This document shows, one piece after another, positions 18,479-28,804 of a stretch of 36,689 nt of DNA. The notes beneath the pieces are model-generated. The model did no database searches. It saw only the letters and a list, made by a program, of their open reading frames with translations, and was not told the origin of the DNA. The stretch spans positions 1 through 36,689 of the forward strand of contig JAFMHF010000014.1 in NCBI GenBank assembly GCA_017854655.1, read 5' to 3'. Both the position numbers and the translations under genes were made by a program. Position 1 is the first letter of the stretch. Each line of letters opens with the position of its first letter. The DNA is from Puniceicoccaceae bacterium. Its GTDB lineage: Bacteria > Verrucomicrobiota > Verrucomicrobiia > Opitutales > Coraliomargaritaceae.

Positions 18479-19360
18479 CTAGAACATTCCAGCCGCGCCA
18501 CTCGCATTCAAGCCATCGGGGAGTTTTTCGAGTGGATAAACATCATAGCGATTACTCTTCCCCTCTAGGACATGACTCGGGGATGGCCCAGCTAAAGCTG
18601 GCGCAATTCGTGGGCGTTTCACCACCACTCGATAACGCGCGCACGACAATGCCGCTTCCAGCAAGCCGTCTGCATCAGTATCTTGACCGACCAAAGAATG
18701 GAAGACACGCATTTCTTTCTTAACCATCGCACTCTTAGTACGCACTGGAAACATCGGGTCGAGATAAACCACATCGGGCCGTTCGGCCTCTGAGACTTCA
18801 CGTAAATAATTGAGTGAATCCGCTTCGACTAATGTCATACGCTCCAAGACCTCGACTAAACCTGCATCTTGCGCCACACCAAAACGACGGGCTTGGATCA
18901 TGCCATCCTCCAGCAATGCACGCACTGCTGGCACGCGCTCCAGCAATGTCATCCGGCAGCCTAGACTCGCCAGCACAAACGCATCACCACCGAGCCCCGC
19001 AGTCGCATCCAATACCCACGGATACACACCACTGCGCACCCCGACCGCCTTCGCAATCATTTGTCCTTTGCCGCCGCCTTGCTTGCGCCGATAGGTCACT
19101 GTTGGCCGATGGAAGTCAGCTCGAATACTCAACTGACTCTCGCCCCCAACTGCGTGTAACACCAAGCCATCACTGTCTAAAACAAAAACAAACACCTCAC
19201 CTACGCCAGCGCACTGAGCCGATAAGAATCGCTGCAACTCCTTTGGCTTAGCTGCCGCAACTGAGCAGCCATCGACACAGGGCAGTTCAAATCGATCGGC
19301 CCACTGCTGGGCAGTCGCCTGGTGCGCAGTATCTAAATATACGAGTGATGACAGTTTCAT
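18479..19360 (-). CDS. rsmJ: Class I SAM-dependent methyltransferase, RsmJ-like (16S rRNA m2G1516)
   Basis: KGQMIAKAVGVRSGVYPWVLDATAGLGGDAFVLASLGCRMTLLER...RPDVVYLDPMFPVRTKSAMVKKEMR. Confidence 0.92.
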   Translation of the reverse strand: MKLSSLVYLDTAHQATAQQWADRFELPCVDGCSVAAAKPKELQRFLSAQCAGVGEVFVFVLDSDGLVLHAVGGESQLSIRADFHRPTVTYRRKQGGGKGQMIAKAVGVRSGVYPWVLDATAGLGGDAFVLASLGCRMTLLERVPAVRALLEDGMIQARRFGVAQDAGLVEVLERMTLVEADSLNYLREVSEAERPDVVYLDPMFPVRTKSAMVKKEMRVFHSLVGQDTDADGLLEAALSCARYRVVVKRPRIAPALAGPSPSHVLEGKSNRYDVYPLEKLPDGLNASGAAGMF

Positions 19361-19758
19361 AGGACGATGCAGCTCACCTTGCTGCGCTGCTGCGAAATCT
19401 CCAAGTGCAAAATACCATTTACTCCATCAACTGGCATCAAGCGCACGAACTGGCTAAGTCGATTCATTCCCCTCAGTCGCAGCATCCACTGGGCCCTATT
19501 CGACATAGTCGAAAAACAGGAATTCGAGTTAATTTGAAGCCCAGACTCTTAATCAAGATCATCCAAGACTACTTTCTAAAGACTGACCCTAGCGACTCGC
19601 ACACTGTTGATTACATGATTTCTGCACCACGTCCGTGCCGATACAAAACTACCTATAAAGAGTGAGAAGTAACAACAAAAAAGGCATACCAAGGCTAACA
19701 CACAAATCATACCGCCACGCTCGACCCCTCGATCCTACATGCAAAAAGGTTGCGGCTC

Positions 19759-21060
19759 ATGATTCAACCAACTTATCTTGTCATTATGACTTTACTCGAA
19801 AACTGGCGCACGCTGCTCGTGCCGAGCGGGACCTTCCAACTCCAGGACCTGTGGCAACTCATTGTAGTCATCGCCCTGTTTGCCATCAGCACGAAAATAT
19901 TCGGAGCGAAGGCTAAATCAGTCGTCATCACACGCATTACTCCGGCGCTCTGGCTCAAGGGCAACCGCAGCTTTCTAGTACTATGGGCGACTCTCATCGT
20001 CGCATGGGGAATTTGTATTTTAATACCAATCGAAGCCCCCATCTTCAGCTTCTTCAGTTTCCTCGGCGTAATATGGTTAATCATCGGCCTGCTCACCAGC
20101 CTCATCCGTGCACCGTTCTGGTCGCAATCAGTCGCTGCAGTCTGCTATTTAACCTCGGCGATGCTAAGCCTCTCGTTGGTCGATGATGGTATTGATTCAT
20201 TACAAGACCTTCATGTTACAATCGGCACGTCGACCATCTCCGCCTGGGGAATTCTATCTGGTATACTTGCCTTTGCATTTACCATGTGGGCGTGCCTCGC
20301 CGTGGCACGGATCATCGAGACGCAAATCCAGAAAGTGCCTGGTCTGAGCCCCTCGCTAAAAGTACTGATCGCCAAGATTATTCGCATCGTGTTCATCGTT
20401 GTCGCCACCGCCGTCTCACTCAGTTCGATGGGCATCGATTTATCTGCTCTTACCGTGCTCGGTGGTGCCATCGGCTTAGGCCTCGGCTTCGGTCTGCAAA
20501 AAGTTGTTTCCAACTTTATCAGCGGCATTTTACTGCTAGTCGATAATTCAATCAAACCTGGCGACGTAATCGAAATCGACGGCACCTATGGCTGGATCAA
20601 TAACCTGCGGGCACGCTATGCGTCTGTTATCACACGCGACGGCACTGAACACCTGATCCCGAACGAAGATTTAATCACACAACGTGTGATCAATTGGACT
20701 TTTACCAATAACCTCGTACGCATGAAAGTACCCATCGGCGTGTCCTATGATTCAGACCCGCATCAATGCCTTAAGCTAGTCATAGCAGCTGCGCAATCGG
20801 TTGACCGCGTCTTATTGGAGCCCACACCTGTTTGCCATGTACTCGGATTCGGTGATAGCTCGATCGATCTCGAACTACGCTTCTGGATATCAGATCCCAC
20901 CAACGGTGTGGCCAATGTTAAAAGTCAGGTATTGCTCAATATTTGGGACACGTTTAAAGAAAATAATATCGAGATCCCTTACCCGCAAAGCGATCTACAC
21001 ATTCGCTCAAGCGATATCGCCATGCCCTCTACAGAGCCATGCATCAGCCCTGACAAGTAA
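19759..21060 (+). CDS. MscS-family mechanosensitive ion channel
   Basis: [76 protein letters not shown]. Start uncertain (19759 or 19786). Confidence 0.95.
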   Translation: MIQPTYLVIMTLLENWRTLLVPSGTFQLQDLWQLIVVIALFAISTKIFGAKAKSVVITRITPALWLKGNRSFLVLWATLIVAWGICILIPIEAPIFSFFSFLGVIWLIIGLLTSLIRAPFWSQSVAAVCYLTSAMLSLSLVDDGIDSLQDLHVTIGTSTISAWGILSGILAFAFTMWACLAVARIIETQIQKVPGLSPSLKVLIAKIIRIVFIVVATAVSLSSMGIDLSALTVLGGAIGLGLGFGLQKVVSNFISGILLLVDNSIKPGDVIEIDGTYGWINNLRARYASVITRDGTEHLIPNEDLITQRVINWTFTNNLVRMKVPIGVSYDSDPHQCLKLVIAAAQSVDRVLLEPTPVCHVLGFGDSSIDLELRFWISDPTNGVANVKSQVLLNIWDTFKENNIEIPYPQSDLHIRSSDIAMPSTEPCISPDK

Positions 21061-21094
21061 GACAGTCCTGCCGACGACACGCCTTCACATTCAC

Positions 21095-21850
21095 ATGCCC
21101 ACCGTTAAGAAAATCCGCCTCGACGAACTACTCGTCGCTCAAGGACTCGCCGACACTCGCTCGCGCGCCAAAGCGCTTATCCTCGCCGGCAAAGTCAAGC
21201 TCGGCACCGATCGCCTGGATAAGCCTGGTCGTAGCCTTCCAACCGATGCCCCTATTGAAGTCGAATCCCCTCCCCGTTTCGTCAGTCGAGGTGGAGAAAA
21301 ACTCGAAGGCTTTCTAGATCAATTTAAAATTGATGTCACCGGACTGCGCCACCTCGACGTAGGTGCCTCCACTGGCGGATTCACTGATTGCTGCCTCCAA
21401 CGCGGCACGATCAGCGCAACCTGTGTCGATGTCGGCCGCGCACAGATGCACAACCAGCTCATCCAAGACCAGCGCGTCACTAATATCGAGAAGACCAATG
21501 CACGCTACTTAAAGATCGGCGATTTACCTTTCGATAATTATCCACTGATCGTCATGGACCTTTCCTTCATTTCGCTCACCAAGGTACTGCCAGCAGTGTG
21601 GCAATTTCTCGCGCCTGAAGGTCGACTGATCGCGCTGGTAAAACCACAATTTGAAGCTGAAAAGCGCGAAGTCGATGCCGGTCGCGGCATCATCCGCGAC
21701 CAAGCAATCCAACAGCGTATCTTAGCTAGCATCCAATCTTTCGCCCTCGAGCAACTCGCAGGTGCCGCACTCATCGGCACGATGGACTCGCCGATCAAAG
21801 GCACTGATGGCAACCGCGAATTCCTAATGGGACTCACTCGACGAAGTTAA
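21095..21850 (+). CDS. tlyA: TlyA family rRNA (cytidine-2'-O)-methyltransferase/hemolysin-like
   Basis: S4-like [32 protein letters not shown] then [16 protein letters not shown]...[18 protein letters not shown]; tracked N-terminal extension inside mscS rejected. Confidence 0.95.
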   Translation: MPTVKKIRLDELLVAQGLADTRSRAKALILAGKVKLGTDRLDKPGRSLPTDAPIEVESPPRFVSRGGEKLEGFLDQFKIDVTGLRHLDVGASTGGFTDCCLQRGTISATCVDVGRAQMHNQLIQDQRVTNIEKTNARYLKIGDLPFDNYPLIVMDLSFISLTKVLPAVWQFLAPEGRLIALVKPQFEAEKREVDAGRGIIRDQAIQQRILASIQSFALEQLAGAALIGTMDSPIKGTDGNREFLMGLTRRS

Positions 21851-21995
21851 TACTTTGGACATATCCTCAATAACACTGAGGGAGGCATACGTGAGACTGC
21901 GCTGCATACCACTGATTAATATTGATCGGTTTGCGGGCAAACATGCCATTCATTGAAAAGCCGCGCCGCGCGCCGCACACAGCTGCCAAATCAGC

Positions 21996-23045
21996 TTACG
22001 CTCGCACTGCCGGTTGATGCTGACTCATGCAATGGATCGCACCACCTTCGCGGACGATGTCGCGGCAATCGAAGCCGACAACCTCACGACTCGGATAACA
22101 ATCGGCGATAATCTCCAAGGCTTCGGCATCGCGCCGTGGCTGGCCATAAGTCGGCACGAGCACCGCGCCATTAAGAACTAGATAGTTCATATAGCTCGCG
22201 GCAAGGCGCGTACCATCCAGATAGATCGGTTCTGGCAAAGGCAGCGAAACGGTGGCATACGGCTGCCCCGTCGGCGTTCTGAAGGCTTGAATCCGCCGAG
22301 TGTTCTCACTCAACGCCGCGAAATTATCGTCTTCAGTATCAGTGACCGACGCCATCAAGATGCCGTCATCCTTAAAGAATCGAGCGAGATTATCGATATG
22401 CCCATCCGTATCATCCCCGACGAGACCGTCATGTAGCCAGAGCACTTCATTGATCCCCAGCCCAGCAGCGAGCCGTGCTTCGATCTGCTGTTTACGCATT
22501 TCACCGTTGCGATTTAAGTTCAGTAGTACCAGCTCGGTGGTCAAAAGCTGACCGGCTCCATTACTCTCGATCGCGCCCCCTTCGAGGACAGTATCGAAGA
22601 CGAACCGACGCACACCGACTTGATCGGCAATCCAAGCTGGCGCATTGTTGTCTCTTTGCTGCAATGGGTACTTGTTGCCCCAGGCATTATAGGTCCAATC
22701 AGTGATACATAGTTCGGTGCCGTCTTCGTTCAGTAGAAATAGCGGACCATAATCACGACACCACACATCGTCTGTCTGATAATTGTAGAGTGTCACGCCG
22801 CTGGCATCTCCAGCCTGCGCCATCAGAGCTTGCAGGTCGGCTTGCGCGGATTCTGGACAGAGCACACCCACTGGTTGAAAACGAGCGGCGAGTACGTACA
22901 GCGCGGCGAGTTGCTCACGCACCCGCGGTAAGACGCCCGCCCACAGATCGTCACGTGTCGGCCATGCAAACCAGACCGCTGCTTGCGGCTCCCAGTCAGC
23001 GGGGAAGCGATAGCCTAATTCTTTTGGCGTGCTCAAGGCATTCAT
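21996..23045 (-). CDS. aguA: Agmatine deiminase
   Basis: AVWFAWPTRDDLW, WCRDYGPLFLLN, GAIESNGAGQLLTT, terminal REGGAIHCMSQHQPA with catalytic Cys. Confidence 0.95.
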   Translation of the reverse strand: MNALSTPKELGYRFPADWEPQAAVWFAWPTRDDLWAGVLPRVREQLAALYVLAARFQPVGVLCPESAQADLQALMAQAGDASGVTLYNYQTDDVWCRDYGPLFLLNEDGTELCITDWTYNAWGNKYPLQQRDNNAPAWIADQVGVRRFVFDTVLEGGAIESNGAGQLLTTELVLLNLNRNGEMRKQQIEARLAAGLGINEVLWLHDGLVGDDTDGHIDNLARFFKDDGILMASVTDTEDDNFAALSENTRRIQAFRTPTGQPYATVSLPLPEPIYLDGTRLAASYMNYLVLNGAVLVPTYGQPRRDAEALEIIADCYPSREVVGFDCRDIVREGGAIHCMSQHQPAVRA

Positions 23046-23112
23046 GTAGAGATTCCTAAATGATGAGTGCTTTTACGCAAATTAATAACAGTAGCACAAA
23101 CAATCCGCGCGC

Positions 23113-24003
23113 TTAATCTTCGTCGATCATACGTTGAGTTAAGCCGCCGAAGCTATCAATTCGACGATCGCGGAAGAAGGGCCAGTTTCGGCGCATATCT
23201 TCCAGTGCTTTCAAATCGCAATCCGCCAAGACTAGCGCTTCCGCATCGGCTGGTGCGCGCTCCAGCACTTGCCCATAAAAATCGGACACGAAGGATTGCC
23301 CCCAAAATTCAGTGCCACCCTCGGTGCCAGTGCGATTGACCGCCGCCACGTAGCATCCATTGGCCACCGCATGTCCGCGTTGCACGGTTTCCCACGCGGT
23401 GTGTTGGGCTACACCTAGTTTGGCCTTCTCCTCGGCGAGCCAACCAATCGCGGTCGGATAAAATAAGATCTCCGCGCCTGCCAGCGCTGCCAGGCGAGCG
23501 GCTTCCGGATACCATTGATCCCAGCAAATAAGCACCGAAAGTTTACCAAAGCGTGTGTTCCACACCCTGTAACCCAGATCACCCGGCGTGAAGTAGAATT
23601 TCTCTTCAAAGCCTGGGTCCTGCGGGATGTGCATCTTGCGATACTTGCCGAGATACGAGCCATCGGCGTCAATCACCGCCGCCGTGTTGTGATATACACC
23701 TGAAGCACGTCGCTCAAATAACGATCCAATAATTACCACCTCCAATTCCGCTGCCACTGTAGCCAGCGCATCCGTAGTGGGACCAGGAACCGGCTCCGCG
23801 AGGTCGAAGCATTCTGCATCCTGAGTTCGGCAAAAATAAGCAGACGTAAACAACTCCTGCGTGCAGATAATCTGCGCGCCGCCAGCTGCAGCCTCCCGTA
23901 TTTTATCAATCGTATAGGCGAGATTGGCCGCAGTCGATCCTTGCTCACGAACCTGAATCAGTCCGATACGCACAGTGGAATCAGTTAAAGCCGCTGCTGC
24001 CAT
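23113..24003 (-). CDS. aguB: N-carbamoylputrescine amidase (nitrilase superfamily)
   Basis: CTQELFTSAYFCRTQD, YRKMHIPQDPGFEEKFYFTPGD, SVLICWDQWYPEAAR (Glu-Lys-Cys triad); adjacent to aguA. Confidence 0.95.
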   Translation of the reverse strand: MAAAALTDSTVRIGLIQVREQGSTAANLAYTIDKIREAAAGGAQIICTQELFTSAYFCRTQDAECFDLAEPVPGPTTDALATVAAELEVVIIGSLFERRASGVYHNTAAVIDADGSYLGKYRKMHIPQDPGFEEKFYFTPGDLGYRVWNTRFGKLSVLICWDQWYPEAARLAALAGAEILFYPTAIGWLAEEKAKLGVAQHTAWETVQRGHAVANGCYVAAVNRTGTEGGTEFWGQSFVSDFYGQVLERAPADAEALVLADCDLKALEDMRRNWPFFRDRRIDSFGGLTQRMIDED

Positions 24004-24012
24004 ATGCTGAAG

Positions 24013-24894
<882 letters not shown>

Positions 24895-24974
24895 AGGGGC
24901 AGAGAACTTGAGGCAGGATGTCGCTGGCACAAGGAAAATTTCCGATAATCAGACCACTGGAAATGAAATAAACA

Positions 24975-25010
24975 ATTGTAAAAACATCTTTTTAGCGGTA
25001 TTTTTACAAT
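24975..25010. promoter_or_regulatory. Perfect 10-bp inverted repeat in divergent hisG/bcp promoter region
   Basis: ATTGTAAAAA (24975-24984), 16-nt spacer, TTTTTACAAT (25001-25010). Confidence 0.6.
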
Positions 25011-25033
25011 CTGCAGCTTTCTGTTATTTTACC

Positions 25034-25510
25034 ATGCCTCCTCCCATCCCACTGACTTCAGGACAAAAAGCGCCCGCTTTCAGCTATACTGAAGACCAGG
25101 CGACGATTCATAGTAGTGAAATCACCAGCCCCTATCTCATCTATTTCTACCCTAAGGACGACACCCCGGGCTGCACGAAAGAGGCCTGTGCGATTCGCGA
25201 TGCTTGGGCAGAATTCGGCGCGGCTGGCCTGAAAGTTATTGGGGTGAGCAAGGATACTGAACGCTCACACCAAAAATTTCAGAACAAATACTCGCTCCCC
25301 TTCCCGCTTATTGCTGATACTGAGCTGCAATTGGCAAATGCCTTTGGCGTATTCGGCGAGAAGCAATTCATGGGCCGGACTTATGATGGCATCCATCGGA
25401 TGTCTTTTCTCATCGCCGCAGACGGCACCATCTTAACAAGCTACCCTAAAGTAAAACCCGAGGCACATGCCGCCCAAGTATTAGAAGACTTCTCTCTGCT
25501 AACTTCTTAA
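25034..25510 (+). CDS. bcp: Peroxiredoxin, Bcp/PrxQ type
   Basis: LIYFYPKDDTPGCTKEACAIRDAWAEF: PGCT-x3-C motif; start at MPPPIPLTSGQKAPAF. Confidence 0.94.
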   Translation: MPPPIPLTSGQKAPAFSYTEDQATIHSSEITSPYLIYFYPKDDTPGCTKEACAIRDAWAEFGAAGLKVIGVSKDTERSHQKFQNKYSLPFPLIADTELQLANAFGVFGEKQFMGRTYDGIHRMSFLIAADGTILTSYPKVKPEAHAAQVLEDFSLLTS

Positions 25511-25511
25511 T

Positions 25512-26258
25512 ATGAACAATCAACCCAAACCACTCATCGTCATTATTGAGGACGATAACGACCTCGCCACTGTAATCGCCACCCACTTGGAATTAGCTGG
25601 CATGCAAAGCCAGATCTGTAACGAAGCCGCACACGCTACGCGTTATCTAAAAAGTAACTTTGCGAACTTACTGCTACTGGATGTGCACTTGCCCGACTCG
25701 ACAGGCTTTGCCCTGATGGATGACTTACGCAAAAGTGGAATCAATACTCCGGTCATTTTTCTAACTGGAGAAAATGCTGAACTTAAAAAGGTAAAGGCCC
25801 TTGATATGGGCGGCGATGACTACATCACTAAGCCTTTTAGCTATCCCGAACTGATCGCACGTATTAATGCAGTGCTGCGTCGAGCCGAAACGATCAACGA
25901 TTCGAAGATCACTCAGAATGCAACGACCACAGATGAGCCATTTTCGTTCTGCGGAGCGGAAGTCAACCCACAGCGTTTGGAAGTACAATTTCCGGATGGT
26001 GCAGCCGAAAGTATCGGCCGTAAAGAGCTCGGCATATTCTCTTATCTCGCTGCGCACCCGAACAGCGTACTGACACGCAAGAATTTAATCCACTCAGTCT
26101 GGGGGATTCATGCCGATGTACGCAGTCGATCACTCGATCAATACATCGTAAAAATCCGTGACCTCTACAAGCGCCACGACCTCACCCTCGATGCGTTCCG
26201 TACTGTGCACGGCGTTGGTTACATCTACGATATTGAGGATAGTGCCCCTGAAGTATAG
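25512..26258 (+). CDS. OmpR/PhoB-family response regulator
   Basis: Receiver VIIEDDNDLATVIATHL...LLLLDVHLPDSTGF...VIFLTGEN...MGGDDYITKPF plus winged-helix FSYLAAHPNSVLTRKNLIHSVWGI...SRSLDQYIVKIRDLYK...FRTVHGVGYIY. Confidence 0.95.
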   Translation: MNNQPKPLIVIIEDDNDLATVIATHLELAGMQSQICNEAAHATRYLKSNFANLLLLDVHLPDSTGFALMDDLRKSGINTPVIFLTGENAELKKVKALDMGGDDYITKPFSYPELIARINAVLRRAETINDSKITQNATTTDEPFSFCGAEVNPQRLEVQFPDGAAESIGRKELGIFSYLAAHPNSVLTRKNLIHSVWGIHADVRSRSLDQYIVKIRDLYKRHDLTLDAFRTVHGVGYIYDIEDSAPEV

Positions 26259-26433
26259 CCGAATTCGAATCGATCTTCGATGGAAATTCAGTTCTGCAGG
26301 ATAATGCGATACCGTTGCGCGATTATGCTGTGCAAGCGATCAGACTTAGATACGGCGGCTACGCTTTTATCCTTCTGCTCGAGAAAAGAACTCCTCGACC
26401 ACATTTTTTAGAATACCTAAGGGCATCGTTCGA

Positions 26434-28143
26434 TTAGTTCTCATCAAGTATCCACTCAGTCGCAGTCTTAGATTCTATCTCTTCTAAGGTGGTAAAGCCA
26501 AGCAAAGCTTTTTTCAACGCATCATAACGCAACGGTCGATAACCAGCACGTCGGGCTGCAACTCCTAATTGATGATCTGAAGAGTTCGCCGAAATCAGCG
26601 TGCGCATCTCCTCAGTGATTAAAGCCAACTCATGAAAAGCGATACGACCGAAATAACCAGTCTGGCGACAGTGCCCACACCCGACTCCATGATACAGGAA
26701 CGGTAGATGCGCCGATTCGCAGTCATTAAAATAACGACCTAACACATCACGCTCCGGCATATACGCTTGTTTACAATTCACACAAATCCTAGCAGCGAGG
26801 CGCTGCGCCATGACCGCTAAAATTGATGGTGCCACCATGTAAGGTTCAATCCCTAACTCAATCAGACGAACCACCGCTTGGATCGCATTATTGGTATGCA
26901 GTGTCGAAAAGACTAAGTGCCCAGTCAAAGCTGCTTCAGTCGCAATTTTTGCAGTCTCAAAATCTCGAATCTCACCGACCAGCATCACATCCGGATCTTG
27001 GCGCAGTAACGAGCGCAGCAACGTCGAGAAATTTAGATCAATCTTTGCATTCACTTGTGACTGAATCACACCATCCATACGTGCCTCAATTGGGTCTTCA
27101 ATCGTACAAATATTAACATCCGGCGTATTGATCTCGTGCAAGGCGGCATACAAAGTCGTCGACTTACCAGACCCTGTTGGACCCGTTACAAACACCATAC
27201 CATTCGGGCTACGAATCACCTCTTTAAAAGGCTCCAAAATCGTTTGCGATATAAACATCTGATCCAACGACTGAAAATCTTTTTTGCCGGTCAGCGCTAA
27301 AATACGAAGCACGATTTTCTCGCCATAAATGGAGGGAATGACCGACACACGGAAACTCACACTTTCCGCACCCAGCGGAATCGAAAAACGACCATCCTGC
27401 GGGAAGCGGGATTCCGATATATTAAGATCACTCACGATTTTAATACGTGAATTTAGCGGCGCATGAAGCGCCGAAGCGATCTGAAAGACCTCCTGTAATC
27501 GACCATCCACACGAAACCGAATATTGGTATGCGACTCTAACGGTTCGATATGAATATCCGAGGCTCGCTCCTTAATTGCCAAATACAATATCGCATTACA
27601 CAAGCCGATGATCGACTCCGACCCTCCCATTCCCTCGAGATCTTCAGGATTGAGCTTTGCTAGGATCGTGCCTTGGCTACGCTCCAACTGAGCGATCAAT
27701 TCCTGCACAGATTGATCCGTACTATAATGTAGCTCGATCGCATCACGAACTTCATTACTTAAACAAAATACGGGACTAATTTGCTTACCTGAAATCGCAG
27801 CGAGACGTCGCACTAACACCTCATCATCTGGATCTGGCATCGCCACCGTAAGCCCGTCTTCTACCACATAAAGTGGCATAACATTACCCTTTCGAGCGAT
27901 TTCAATTGGCAGGCTGGCAATTGCCTCGTTGCTGATAATGGTCGAAAGTGGATTTACATATGCACGCCCCAGACGATTACTCCATAAATGACAAGCCACA
28001 TCCTTTGGAACCGCCTCCGATTCAATCAATGACTCCAACAAATCAAGTGAGTTCTCCTTCGCACTTGCCAGCGCGAGGCTATAGGCCTCATTTGAAATCA
28101 GAACATGCCTAGCCTCTAACTCTTCTCGGATTGTGATACTCAT
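26434..28143 (-). CDS. GspE/PilB-type secretion/pilus assembly ATPase
   Basis: Walker A GPTGSGKSTTLYAALHE, Asp box ICTIEDPIEARMDGVIQSQVN, Walker B-type DPDVMLVGEIRDFETAKIA, zinc tetracysteine CVNC...CGHC. Confidence 0.95.
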   Translation of the reverse strand: MSITIREELEARHVLISNEAYSLALASAKENSLDLLESLIESEAVPKDVACHLWSNRLGRAYVNPLSTIISNEAIASLPIEIARKGNVMPLYVVEDGLTVAMPDPDDEVLVRRLAAISGKQISPVFCLSNEVRDAIELHYSTDQSVQELIAQLERSQGTILAKLNPEDLEGMGGSESIIGLCNAILYLAIKERASDIHIEPLESHTNIRFRVDGRLQEVFQIASALHAPLNSRIKIVSDLNISESRFPQDGRFSIPLGAESVSFRVSVIPSIYGEKIVLRILALTGKKDFQSLDQMFISQTILEPFKEVIRSPNGMVFVTGPTGSGKSTTLYAALHEINTPDVNICTIEDPIEARMDGVIQSQVNAKIDLNFSTLLRSLLRQDPDVMLVGEIRDFETAKIATEAALTGHLVFSTLHTNNAIQAVVRLIELGIEPYMVAPSILAVMAQRLAARICVNCKQAYMPERDVLGRYFNDCESAHLPFLYHGVGCGHCRQTGYFGRIAFHELALITEEMRTLISANSSDHQLGVAARRAGYRPLRYDALKKALLGFTTLEEIESKTATEWILDEN

Positions 28144-28349
28144 TTTATAGTTCTTTTGATGTGGCGCTTGTCGGCAAACATTTTACCAATTTCATTGGCA
28201 TCCAAAAGTTCTCGCCGAGTATGGAGTTTACGCTCTTCCGCCACTTCGCCCAACATCTCATTGAGTGAATAACGCACGCCCTGCGCACGTGTTTTTTTAA
28301 CGACGCTTGGTGTATCCTGATTATTTTCTGCTGTCATTGAATCACTCAT
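28140..28349 (-). CDS. Small hypothetical protein, 69 aa
   Basis: 4-nt overlap with the GspE/PilB gene and tight spacing to upstream receiver gene; MSDSMTAENNQDTPSVVKKTRAQGVRYSLNEMLGEVAEERKLHTRRELLDANEIGKMF... Confidence 0.75.
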   Translation of the reverse strand: MSDSMTAENNQDTPSVVKKTRAQGVRYSLNEMLGEVAEERKLHTRRELLDANEIGKMFADKRHIKRTIK

Positions 28350-28361
28350 CTTAAAAAAATA

Positions 28362-28742
28362 TTACTCCCAAATATCATCGATCAAGGTATCCAGCTGATT
28401 TGCGATATCTTCTTTAGGCGTATCTTTGCGGATATAATAAGAAGCACCGAGCTCGACACTCTGTTCGACCGCCTGACGCGATGCCACGGAGGAAGTCACC
28501 ACAACTACCGCAGTGGGATCGAACTGCATGATCTCCTCAAGTGCCTCCATGCCCTCCTTCACCGGCATATTCACGTCAAGCAGCACTAAATCAGGCTGAC
28601 GCAACTTGTAGAGATCAATACCCTCTTGCCCGTTCTTCGCTTCTATAAAAGTCTTAAATCCAATCTTCTTCAAGATCAGCTTTAAATACATGCGTACGTG
28701 CGGTTCGTCATCGACAATCAATGCAGTATTAGGGCGTTTCAT
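28362..28742 (-). CDS. Stand-alone CheY-like response regulator receiver
   Basis: ALIVDDEPHVRMYLKLIL...LVLLDVNMPVKEGMEAL...VVVVTSS...YIRKDTPKEDI. Confidence 0.92.
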   Translation of the reverse strand: MKRPNTALIVDDEPHVRMYLKLILKKIGFKTFIEAKNGQEGIDLYKLRQPDLVLLDVNMPVKEGMEALEEIMQFDPTAVVVVTSSVASRQAVEQSVELGASYYIRKDTPKEDIANQLDTLIDDIWE

Positions 28743-28804
28743 GCAGATTAACCTTCTGGGTGTTGCACCGCATGTCGAGAAGAAATGACTAGAAACGAGC
28801 CGAC

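Noticed and set aside
19499-19513. TTCGAC-ATA-GTCGAA short palindrome
   Set aside because: Only 6-bp arms, no additional context; expected by chance at this scale.
19405-19665. 86-aa plus-strand ORF between rsmJ and mscS
   Set aside because: No convincing start context, no domain, composition like intergenic DNA; could be re-examined with conservation data.
20801-21094. N-terminal 98-aa extension of the tlyA ORF
   Set aside because: It lies within the mscS coding sequence in another frame; TlyA homology begins at [13 protein letters not shown] (21095).
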